DNA from: Emergomyces orientalis
Lineage: Eukaryota > Ascomycota > Eurotiomycetes > Onygenales > Ajellomycetaceae
Assembly: GCA_002110485.1 (NCBI GenBank)
Contig: MOWL01000024.1
Span: forward strand, 372,001-436,000
Reading direction: 5' to 3'
Length of the DNA: 64,000 bases
Under the pieces are notes generated by a model. That model did no database searches. It had not been told where the DNA came from and saw nothing but the letters and a program-made list of their open reading frames with translations. This document shows, in pieces, positions 54,534-64,000 of this stretch; the first letter of the stretch is position 1, and each line of letters opens with the position of its first letter. The translations under genes were made by a program, and so were the position numbers.

Positions 54534-56150
54534 TTAATTGTTAGTAAGTATTGAGAATTGATTATTATCAATTTCAACAGCTTTCATTTGAATTAAATTT
54601 TCTGCTGAGTTTTTCTGCTCTCTAATTCTTGTAGGTGTTTTTGGATCAGTATTCACTCTGTTTTTAACAGGAGAATTTGACTGAGAGCTTTTAGAAACTT
54701 GAGAGTTTTTTCTTTTAGTTTTATTAATAGAAATTGACTCAGTTTTTTCTATAGAATTAAAAGTAGAATTTATACTAGAATTTAAAATATTAAACTCTTT
54801 CTCATTCTTCTTTTTTGGAGCAAAGACACATTCAATTGAGCTAGAAACATGTTTTTCTCTACAGTTTGCACATTTTATTTTAGTGTGTGCACATTTCACT
54901 TCTTTTTTCTCACAAATATCACATGAATGCTTCATTGTTTTGTGATTTTCAGCACATAATTGGCATTTTGTTTTTCTTATACAGTAGTTAGCAAAATGTC
55001 CATATTTCTGACAGTTTGAACATTGTGTTTGTTCTTTCATTTTCTGTCTAGAATCTATGAATTTGAACACTTTCATTTTTTGTCCTGCAATTGTGACATG
55101 TGAGATATTTGATTCTTTCAAATTATCAGTTATAATTAAAATTGAAGCTTTTTCTTTGTTTTGTCTGTATTTCTCATTATTTAATCAGATTGAAAGCTTT
55201 TTTAATTTGAGAGAATTAAAATTTTTCAATTCATTTTGAAGAAGCATCATTCTCTCTTCAAAATCAAAAATACTAACTGAAATATCATGAAGAACAAACT
55301 TTTCTCATCTTTCATCTTTTTCTAAATAAATCTCTGTTTTCAAAAGATTTTCTAGAATAGATTTTCAGATTGAAGAATTTTCCAGTAAAAAGCTTGCATT
55401 GTATTCTGATGTTGTAGTCAGAACTAAAGAGTTTCCAAAAAAGGATTTTTCAATAGAAGAAATAACAGTTTTTATTTGATTTTCTTCAGTCATGAGTTGT
55501 TCTTGAAATGCCTGATTTATTTCATTTCTGATTTAAAAAATCAGATTTGAGTTTAAAAGACTATTTGATTCTAAGATTTCTCTATTAGAAAGTTTTAGAA
55601 TAAGTCTGTTTTTTTTCATTTCTTATATTTTTCTTGTGTGTAGATTCTTTTTTTCATTTTTTTCAATCAAAATGAAATCAAATTCATCTGATTGTACTGC
55701 TTGTTGCATATTATTAGATAATAAGTCTTTTTTCAGAGCTTGAGCATAGATTTTTTCCACTTTTGAATTATTTTTCACTGAATCAGTAGTGAAAGAAAGA
55801 TTGAAAGTGGTGTTATTTACAGAGTTTGAAGAATTTACATTATCAATAGTAATTATATTACTAATGATAATTTTTAATTCTTTAGAAATTCTCAGTTTGT
55901 ATTTTAGAATTTCATTTATCTGTTTTGCTTGAATAAATAGTAGATTTACTACTTTATCATCTTGCTCTTGAATGCATTGATTCTTCAGAATTTCAGCTAC
56001 TTTCTGAAGATTTTCAATATCATTCATTTCCTGTTGCAGTTGCACTTTTTTTCTTTTTTTTATAAGTTTTATATCAGGGATTTTTTCAAGAAAAATATCA
56101 TTTTCTTGAATTGATGACATCATATTCACAGAAGCAGGTGAATTTGACAT
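54534..56150 (-). pseudogene. LINE copy 3 ORF1 (gag-like, decayed)
   Basis: One frame of 539 codons including the stop, broken by two TAA and three TGA. It begins MSNSPASVNMM. It has a coiled-coil-like Lys/Gln/Glu-rich part (about 25-100), a middle domain (about 200-340) in which the three TGAs sit at positions that are Trp in fungal LINE gag proteins (for example before EKFVLHDI and before LNNEKYR), and then CCHC knuckles CSNCQKYGHFANYC, CQLCAENHKTMKHSC and a further CANC (about 375-430). A Ser/Lys-rich tail follows. It would bind LINE RNA. Confidence 0.83.
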
Positions 56151-57378
56151 AATTCAGACTATTTTTTCTACTAGTGATAGTAACTAGATTAGATTTTTCT
56201 AGAGAATCTAATAAACTGATATTGATTTTTAGAGATAAATCAATTAAATCTTCACAGACTTCTTTCTTGTGCTACAAAATGAAAAGAAAAGATTTGATTT
56301 CAATGAATAACAAGTTATTCAGTTGAAATGACAGTTTTTAAGAGAAAAACTGACAAAATAAATCAATTTTTTGCAGAGAAATTGATAAAAACTATTCAGA
56401 AATATTCAATATTCTAAATTTCTCTTCACATATCAAGTATGCAGCTCAAAATTGAGATTATTTTCAAAAACTGAATTAGTCACTGAAGTAAAGAAATATG
56501 AATTTATGTAGAATTTTCTTGATTTATTTACTCAGAGCTAAATCAAGAAAAACACTCTAACTCTTGCAAATTTTGTCTTTTTCAATTTAAAAAGCTTCTC
56601 AAAATTTCTGCTTGAAATAGGCCCCACCTCAAATCAAGATTGTATTCCTGAAATATCAATATGAATTAATACTGAATAGATTTCCTTTTCTATTCAAATT
56701 AATCTTATATATTTTACTAGATAGCTCTTAATAAATGTAATTTATTAAGTCACACAGATGAGTATGCAAATGAAGAATCAACAGACTAAATCTGTACTAT
56801 TTTTCTATATAATAATATATTATATACAAGTATGTATATATATTACTTGCAGGGACCAAGCTATTTTTTAAACACTGATATTTCCACTTTTTCTTGTTCC
56901 GTTTTGTAGAGAGGGTAGGTTTCAGGGAATTTCTGATTGAAAGATAGGTCACGTGTGATCTGTGCTGAGGTATTTTTTTGTCACTTTTCTGCCGGGCGAG
57001 GTAGGGCGGTACGGGGGAAAGACTTGACACTGGTGCAAAGAAACATGAAAATCAATCAGAGTTTTCATGCAGATTTTGACAATGAATTGTTCAGAAACAG
57101 ATGGTCGGAATGAATTCAAAATTGAGACAGTTGTAATATCTGGTTTGTTCTAGCTTCTATCAAAATTCTATGTAAATTGGGCCGAAACTGATGAAGTTAT
57201 GTGATGAAGTGTGATTTTCTTTTTCCTTAGAGATTGCAAACATGTTTTCCTCAATAGCTTCACCAACTCGCGCTCAATTTTAATAAAAAGTGAATAAATT
57301 GCTTTCTCAAACAAGAGCTTTCAAATGGATGTCTTTTCGTCTTCTAATTCGAAGAATTGGGCTGGTTCGGGGGAAAGC
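56151..57378. other. Sequence upstream of LINE ORF1, inner end of left palindrome arm
   Basis: AT-rich to 56880, then mixed with GC-rich words (CGGGCGAGGTAGGGCGG near 56994). It may be LINE 5' UTR in its first part; the rest is of unknown origin. A 19-base word (GTAATATCTGGTTTGTTCT) at 57133-57151 recurs in the spacer at 57390-57408, so part of it may derive from the same gypsy pol. No gene is supported; the 77-codon frame at 56797-57030 has no recognisable domain. Confidence 0.5.
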
Positions 57379-58772
57379 CGAGTTTTTTGGTAATATCTGG
57401 TTTGTTCTGACATCCAGCTTCTTTGAAGGCTGAAGTGTAGACACATTCTTCAAATTCAGCTAGACAGTGTCATTAATTCTGTATTCTGGGGCAGTATCTT
57501 GATGATGATTAGCCTGGAGTTCTTGTTCCTGCTGGGCATTTGCCATTGAAGCCTGGGCCCAGGTTGCTGCATCTTTTAACTTTGCTAGAATTAATTCTGC
57601 TTGCTCAATTGAGTTCTGAGAACTCTCAGAGACTGAAGTATTCTTTTTCAGCTGTAGCAGATCTAAATTTTACTCATGTATCAAGAAGAATGGGCTCACA
57701 TCAGTGATTACTGAGTCTCTACCATTCATGGCTAATTCAGCAGATGCTAAACATCCTGACCAGTTATTCTGTGCAAAGTTTGTGAACTTCCTGATATAGA
57801 TCTTCAATAACTGATTTGCTTGTTCTGTAAACCCATCTATCTCTGAGTGATAAACTGTGAAGAGATGTTTGATGACATCTAACTTCTTGTATACATGTGA
57901 TCAAAGAGTCTCAACAAACTGCATTCTGTGATCTGAGACTATAGCTGACAGCACATCATGCTTTCTATAGAAGCAGTTGATAAAGACATTAGCTAGTGTC
58001 TCAACATCTATTTTCTTACAGAGTTCAATTATCACACTCTTGCTCAGACAGTCTGTGATCACCATGATATTAGTGAACTCATCAGACTCTGAGAGTTTCA
58101 CAATGAAGTCAATGAAGATTTCTCTTCATATTTAATCTGATATAGGCAGAGACTTTAGCAGGCCATGTCAACACTTCTTCCATGCTGTGTTTGCTCTACA
58201 AATGTTGCAATTGTGGGTGAAGATTCTCACATCTTGAGTACAGTTAGGTCAAAAGTAGTCTCAGACAAGGATTTGATACATGGTCTCTCATTCAGGGTGT
58301 TCTGTCATCACTGAATCATGGATTTTCTGTAGTATTCTGATTTATAGAGGTTTGAAGTCTGGGACTCACTTCTGTTCTCTAAAGCAGAGATATTCATTTT
58401 CAATACTACATTCTGTCACTGAGATCTTGATTTTTAATCATGAAGAGAACTTCTGAGAGCTGCTGTGAATAATTTATTTCAGTTTCTTGAGTGTGTTATT
58501 ATTCTTTTTAACCTGAGCTCATTCTTCAGTGAGGGTGCGTTCTTCTATGAGCAGGGCTGATGCTGTGATTGACACTGCACTAACAGATTGAGGTCCACAT
58601 GGGAGTTGGGGAACATCTGAGAAAGGCTTCCCCAGACCCTTTCTGTCAATTATCAAGAAGCATTTAACTGGCTGTAGCATTTGAAATTCCCTGTAGGCAT
58701 GTCTCTCGTTGTCTTGGCCACTTGGTAGGTCCTGGTCCCGGCGGGATAGGGCGTCCGCGGCAAAAAAAAAAC
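57379..58772 (-). mobile_element. Gypsy RNase H-integrase fragment, spacer of the palindrome
   Basis: On the - strand: FFAADALSRRDQDLP (end of RNase H) near 58750, then a zinc-binding segment with NCNICRANTAWKK near 58200, then the integrase core with MVITDCLSKS near 58050 (first Asp) and IVSDHRMQF near 57935 (second Asp). It ends with a Gln-rich stretch QANHHQDTAPEYR near 57500. Stops are frequent, so it is dead. It differs from family A pol; whether it belongs to family B cannot be said, since no family B pol is visible. It is present once, bounded on both sides by the arms. Confidence 0.75.
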
Positions 58773-60000
58773 GCTTTCCCCCGAACCAGCCCAATTCTTC
58801 GAATTAGAAGACGAAAAGACATCCATTTGAAAGCTCTTGTTTGAGAAAGCAATTTATTCACTTTTTATTAAAATTGAGCGCGAGTTGGTGAAGCTATTGA
58901 GGAAAACATGTTTGCAATCTCTAAGGAAAAAGAAAATCACACTTCATCACATAACTTCATCAGTTTCGGCCCAATTTACATAGAATTTTGATAGAAGCTA
59001 GAACAAACCAGATATTACAACTGTCTCAATTTTGAATTCATTCCGACCATCTGTTTCTGAACAATTCATTGTCAAAATCTGCATGAAAACTCTGATTGAT
59101 TTTCATGTTTCTTTGCACCAGTGTCAAGTCTTTCCCCCGTACCGCCCTACCTCGCCCGGCAGAAAAGTGACAAAAAAATACCTCAGCACAGATCACACGT
59201 GACCTATCTTTCAATCAGAAATTCCCTGAAACCTACCCTCTCTACAAAACGGAACAAGAAAAAGTGGAAATATCAGTGTTTAAAAAATAGCTTGGTCCCT
59301 GCAAGTAATATATATACATACTTGTATATAATATATTATTATATAGAAAAATAGTACAGATTTAGTCTGTTGATTCTTCATTTGCATACTCATCTGTGTG
59401 ACTTAATAAATTACATTTATTAAGAGCTATCTAGTAAAATATATAAGATTAATTTGAATAGAAAAGGAAATCTATTCAGTATTAATTCATATTGATATTT
59501 CAGGAATACAATCTTGATTTGAGGTGGGGCCTATTTCAAGCAGAAATTTTGAGAAGCTTTTTAAATTGAAAAAGACAAAATTTGCAAGAGTTAGAGTGTT
59601 TTTCTTGATTTAGCTCTGAGTAAATAAATCAAGAAAATTCTACATAAATTCATATTTCTTTACTTCAGTGACTAATTCAGTTTTTGAAAATAATCTCAAT
59701 TTTGAGCTGCATACTTGATATGTGAAGAGAAATTTAGAATATTGAATATTTCTGAATAGTTTTTATCAATTTCTCTGCAAAAAATTGATTTATTTTGTCA
59801 GTTTTTCTCTTAAAAACTGTCATTTCAACTGAATAACTTGTTATTCATTGAAATCAAATCTTTTCTTTTCATTTTGTAGCACAAGAAAGAAGTCTGTGAA
59901 GATTTAATTGATTTATCTCTAAAAATCAATATCAGTTTATTAGATTCTCTAGAAAAATCTAATCTAGTTACTATCACTAGTAGAAAAAATAGTCTGAATT
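58773..60000. other. Inner end of right palindrome arm, no gene supported
   Basis: Exact mirror of 56151-57378. It leads into LINE ORF1 at 60001. Confidence 0.5.
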
Positions 60001-61617
60001 ATGTCAAATTCACCTGCTTCTGTGAATATGATGTCATCAATTCAAGAAAATGATATTTTTCTTGAAAAAATCCCTGATATAAAACTTATAAAAAAAAGAA
60101 AAAAAGTGCAACTGCAACAGGAAATGAATGATATTGAAAATCTTCAGAAAGTAGCTGAAATTCTGAAGAATCAATGCATTCAAGAGCAAGATGATAAAGT
60201 AGTAAATCTACTATTTATTCAAGCAAAACAGATAAATGAAATTCTAAAATACAAACTGAGAATTTCTAAAGAATTAAAAATTATCATTAGTAATATAATT
60301 ACTATTGATAATGTAAATTCTTCAAACTCTGTAAATAACACCACTTTCAATCTTTCTTTCACTACTGATTCAGTGAAAAATAATTCAAAAGTGGAAAAAA
60401 TCTATGCTCAAGCTCTGAAAAAAGACTTATTATCTAATAATATGCAACAAGCAGTACAATCAGATGAATTTGATTTCATTTTGATTGAAAAAAATGAAAA
60501 AAAGAATCTACACACAAGAAAAATATAAGAAATGAAAAAAAACAGACTTATTCTAAAACTTTCTAATAGAGAAATCTTAGAATCAAATAGTCTTTTAAAC
60601 TCAAATCTGATTTTTTAAATCAGAAATGAAATAAATCAGGCATTTCAAGAACAACTCATGACTGAAGAAAATCAAATAAAAACTGTTATTTCTTCTATTG
60701 AAAAATCCTTTTTTGGAAACTCTTTAGTTCTGACTACAACATCAGAATACAATGCAAGCTTTTTACTGGAAAATTCTTCAATCTGAAAATCTATTCTAGA
60801 AAATCTTTTGAAAACAGAGATTTATTTAGAAAAAGATGAAAGATGAGAAAAGTTTGTTCTTCATGATATTTCAGTTAGTATTTTTGATTTTGAAGAGAGA
60901 ATGATGCTTCTTCAAAATGAATTGAAAAATTTTAATTCTCTCAAATTAAAAAAGCTTTCAATCTGATTAAATAATGAGAAATACAGACAAAACAAAGAAA
61001 AAGCTTCAATTTTAATTATAACTGATAATTTGAAAGAATCAAATATCTCACATGTCACAATTGCAGGACAAAAAATGAAAGTGTTCAAATTCATAGATTC
61101 TAGACAGAAAATGAAAGAACAAACACAATGTTCAAACTGTCAGAAATATGGACATTTTGCTAACTACTGTATAAGAAAAACAAAATGCCAATTATGTGCT
61201 GAAAATCACAAAACAATGAAGCATTCATGTGATATTTGTGAGAAAAAAGAAGTGAAATGTGCACACACTAAAATAAAATGTGCAAACTGTAGAGAAAAAC
61301 ATGTTTCTAGCTCAATTGAATGTGTCTTTGCTCCAAAAAAGAAGAATGAGAAAGAGTTTAATATTTTAAATTCTAGTATAAATTCTACTTTTAATTCTAT
61401 AGAAAAAACTGAGTCAATTTCTATTAATAAAACTAAAAGAAAAAACTCTCAAGTTTCTAAAAGCTCTCAGTCAAATTCTCCTGTTAAAAACAGAGTGAAT
61501 ACTGATCCAAAAACACCTACAAGAATTAGAGAGCAGAAAAACTCAGCAGAAAATTTAATTCAAATGAAAGCTGTTGAAATTGATAATAATCAATTCTCAA
61601 TACTTACTAACAATTAA
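60001..61617 (+). pseudogene. LINE ORF1, right arm
   Basis: Identical to 54534-56150 read in the other direction, with the same breaks: TAA near 60526 and 60616, TGA near 60784, 60847 and 60964. See the left-arm entry for domains. Confidence 0.83.
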
Positions 61618-61652
61618 ACTATTTTAAAAATAGCTCTAGCACATCTCTTTTA

Positions 61653-64000
61653 ATGAAGGGCACAAAAAATCACAAAAAAAACAAGAAAAATAAAAAAAAA
61701 CAAAAAGAACAAAATATCAGCATTAAATTCATGCAAAATAATGTTGATAAAAATGAAAATTGTATGTATTCCTGTCTTCAAATTGCATTTGAACAGAAAA
61801 TAGACTTTGTTCTATTTCAAGAATCAAAAATTGATGCAGTACAGAAATATATAATTTCACATTCTAGCTATTACTGTCTTCTACCTGAAAACAAAAACAT
61901 TAGAGTCAGAGTTGCAATTTATGCAAGAAAGAAATCAAGATTTCAAATTAATTTAAAAAATGATTTAATCTCTGACTCTGATATTTTAATAGAAGATATT
62001 ATAGATACATATAATGAATTTGAAACAATTCAAATTATAAATATATATAATGAAAAATCTCTTGAAGAAAACAACAATAACTGAACAATTAATAGAGATT
62101 TTATGAATCAAACTTCTGCAAAAAACTCTATAATTACAGATGATTTCAATGCTCATCATATTTTATGGAATTCTGAATGCAGACAATCAATAAGAGCAGA
62201 GGAACTTGTTGAATACTTTCTAGTTAATAAACTTCATATAATTAATGAAACTGATAGACAAACTTTCTTTAGAAATAATATACAGAATCATTCAATAATT
62301 GATTTAACATTAATATCAAACAATTTAATGAAAAACAAACTATTTGAATAATATATTAATAAAAAAGAAACATCAGATTCATATCATGAGCTTATTCAAT
62401 TTAATATTATATTAGATAGAGAGAATATGATTGAAAATCCTCTACTATCTAATCAATATAACTTTGAAAAAGCAGATTGGAATGAAGTTGAGAAAAAAAT
62501 TGAGATATTAAAAGAGAAAAAGAAAAATGAACTGATTTGAAATAAAGATTAGAAAATTACAGATCAAATACTTGAAGAAAAAACAGAAATAATTACAAAT
62601 ATAATTCTAGAAAGTATTAATGATAATATTTCAAAAAAAGTTCTATCAGAATACTCTAAATCATGATGAAATAAAGAAATATCAGAGAAAAGAAAAAAAT
62701 TTAGCAATTTACAGAGAAAAATGGAAAAAAGATATCATTACTCATGAAGAATACAAAGAAATGAGAAATGAATACTTCACTACTATAAAAATAGCTAAAA
62801 CTTCATGCTGGAATACTTTTCTTGAAAATGCAAAAGAAAAAGAGATTTTTAAAGCATTTAATTATACAAAATCAAGAAAAGTAGCTAAATTACCTATTTT
62901 AGAATATAACTATCAGAATAGAGAGATTAAAGCTCATTCCTTTGAAGAAAAATGCCAGACATTGTTAAGAATGTTATTTCAAAAACCACCAGTATCTCAA
63001 AATGAAAACTCTATGTCAATAGATGATTATACTGAAAATGTAGAGAAAAGATGAATATGACCAGATCTATCAGAAGATGAATTACAAACAGCAATTTTTG
63101 AAAGCTCAAAGAAAACTGCTGCAGACCCTGACTCAATAAATCATTTAATAATACAAAAATTATATTCTAAGTTAAAAGGAGAAATATTTGAATTACTTTT
63201 CAATTTATTGAAAAAAGGATATCATCCCAAGATATGAAGAAAAGCCACTGGAATAGTACTTGCAAAACCAAATAGAAAAAGCACTATTCCAAAATCCTAT
63301 AGAATTATATCATTGTTAAATTGCTTGGGAAAAGTCTTAGAAAAAATAATAGCTACTAGATTATCATATCTAAGTACTATCTCTGACTCTGATCTATTAT
63401 TTTATGATCAAATAGAGGGTAGAAAGCAAAACTCAGCAATAGATGCAGTTTTTTCTCTAACTCATGATATAGAATTAGCTAGAAATGAAAAACTAGTTTC
63501 AACTGCTGCTTTTATTGATATAAAAGATGCATTTGATCATGTTTCAAAAAAGCATTTAATTCAAACTCTGGTAGAATTAAATACTCCAAAATCATTGATA
63601 AAATGGGTCAGTTGTTTTATATCAGAAAGAACCATTCAGTTGTTTTTTGATGAAATAAAACAAAAGAAAACAAAAATTGAAATAGAAGTCTCTCAGAGAT
63701 CTTCAGTCTCTCCCATTCTATTTTTGATATATATAAGAACATTATTTCAAAACAGAGAAATAAAGCTAGTGAGAACACCCAGCTACATTGATGATATTGT
63801 ATTATTATGTCATTCAAAAACAATAAAAGAAAACTGTTTATTAATTGAAAATGCAGCAAGAGAAATCATTCAAAAAGAAAATGAAAATTATATTCAGTTT
63901 AATATGAATAAAACTGAATTGATTCACTTTTTTTCTAAGTTAAATGAGAAAAATGAACACATAGTCTTACTAAATGAACAAATTAATTCAAAAGAATCAG
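61653..64000 (+). pseudogene. LINE ORF2, right arm (endonuclease and RT, cut by window edge)
   Basis: Mirror of 52151-54498. Frame 0 runs to about 62690, then a one-base shift in an A run, then the RT frame to the edge. It carries the same TGA, TAA and TAG breaks as the left arm. A TAG near 62550 is one of the few amber stops in the window. Confidence 0.85.

Larger units (their letters stand above)
50231..56150 (-). mobile_element. LINE copy 3 (AT-rich family, poly-A subfamily), left palindrome arm
   Basis: On the - strand it has ORF1 (56150-54534), ORF2 (54498-50560), a 3' UTR with stem-loop, and a 30-base A tail (T run 50231-50260 on the + strand). It is related to copies 1 and 2 but a different subfamily, with a poly-A tail instead of AAT repeats and a different hairpin sequence. 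Its 5' boundary is not certain: sequence upstream of ORF1 as far as 57378 is also in the inverted repeat. The right arm holds the same element from 60001 on. Confidence 0.88.
52151..57378. repeat. Left arm of a >5.2-kb palindrome
   Basis: Position x pairs with 116151 minus x. The outermost visible bases (52151-52190) are the exact reverse complement of 63961-64000, and every frame in this arm has an identical mirror in the right arm without length change, so the arms look identical over 5,228 bases. The arm includes most of LINE copy 3 and 1.2 kb of upstream sequence. The right edge of the window cuts the repeat, so its true length is unknown. Confidence 0.95.
58773..64000. repeat. Right arm of the palindrome (cut by window edge)
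   Basis: Reverse complement of 52151-57378. It begins at GCTTTCCCCCGAACC, directly after an A run (58762-58771) that ends the gypsy fragment. See the left arm for evidence. It continues beyond 64000. Confidence 0.95.
60001..64000 (+). mobile_element. LINE copy 3 mirror in the right palindrome arm (cut by window edge)
   Basis: Same element as 50231-56150, now on the + strand: ORF1 60001-61617 and ORF2 from 61653 to the window edge. It ends after the RT box (SYIDDIVLL near 63781), before RNase H and the 3' end. Confidence 0.9.

Noticed and set aside
56797..57030. 77-codon frame found in both palindrome arms as a gene
   Set aside because: Duplicated only because the arms are identical; composition and sequence show no domain or conserved motif.

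Overview
The window looks like a transposon-rich, probably heterochromatic part of a filamentous ascomycete nuclear genome, most likely a Eurotiomycete of Aspergillus/Penicillium type. The evidence is: short phase-consistent spliceosomal introns with GT...CTAAC...AG signals, pyrimidine-rich promoters, a fungus-specific FunK1 kinase, a DUF3435/FluG-type tyrosine-recombinase gene, a fungal SLC6 transporter, and many retroelements with repeat-decay mutations. I found no prokaryotic, viral or organellar signal.

Layout. 1-8865: a Ty3/gypsy element (family A, copy 1, + strand), cut by the left window edge. 8866-13836: a degenerate AT-rich LINE. 13837-26664: a gypsy family B element (- strand) that carries a complete inverted second family A element (14966-25694) inside its gag, with an ACAG target duplication. 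26667-27425: a Tad-like LINE RT fragment that family B entered. 29577-31648: an intact SLC6-type transporter gene. 32677-38775: three decayed host-like genes (an unknown fungal family, a DUF7580-like/subtilase protein, a C2H2 protein). 40639-43302: a five-exon DUF3435 recombinase gene with three nonsense codons and lost catalytic residues. 43464-45851: an intact FunK1 kinase. 47123-48803: a decayed PD-(D/E)XK nuclease-like gene. 49082-50120: a 5'-truncated LINE with a clean target duplication. 50231 to the right edge: a LINE that lies in both arms of a palindrome (52151-57378 and 58773-64000) around a gypsy pol fragment.

Most notable system: the family A retrotransposon. Besides gag-protease and pol it has a third frame of about 876 codons between pol and the 3' LTR, present in both copies. 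Its C-terminal half has the HxD...H...R pattern of Fe(II)/2-oxoglutarate dioxygenases of phytanoyl-CoA-hydroxylase/TET-JBP type. A retrotransposon-borne dioxygenase, perhaps acting on nucleic acid or chromatin, is the best candidate for something undescribed.

Mutation. Reading frames are often held for hundreds of codons and broken mainly by TGA. In family A most of these fit Arg CGA hit at CpG. In the LINEs most fit Trp TGG to TGA, often with TGG at the same place in a sister copy. Decayed host-like genes show the same Trp-to-TGA change, so I read it as a mutation signature rather than a changed genetic code.
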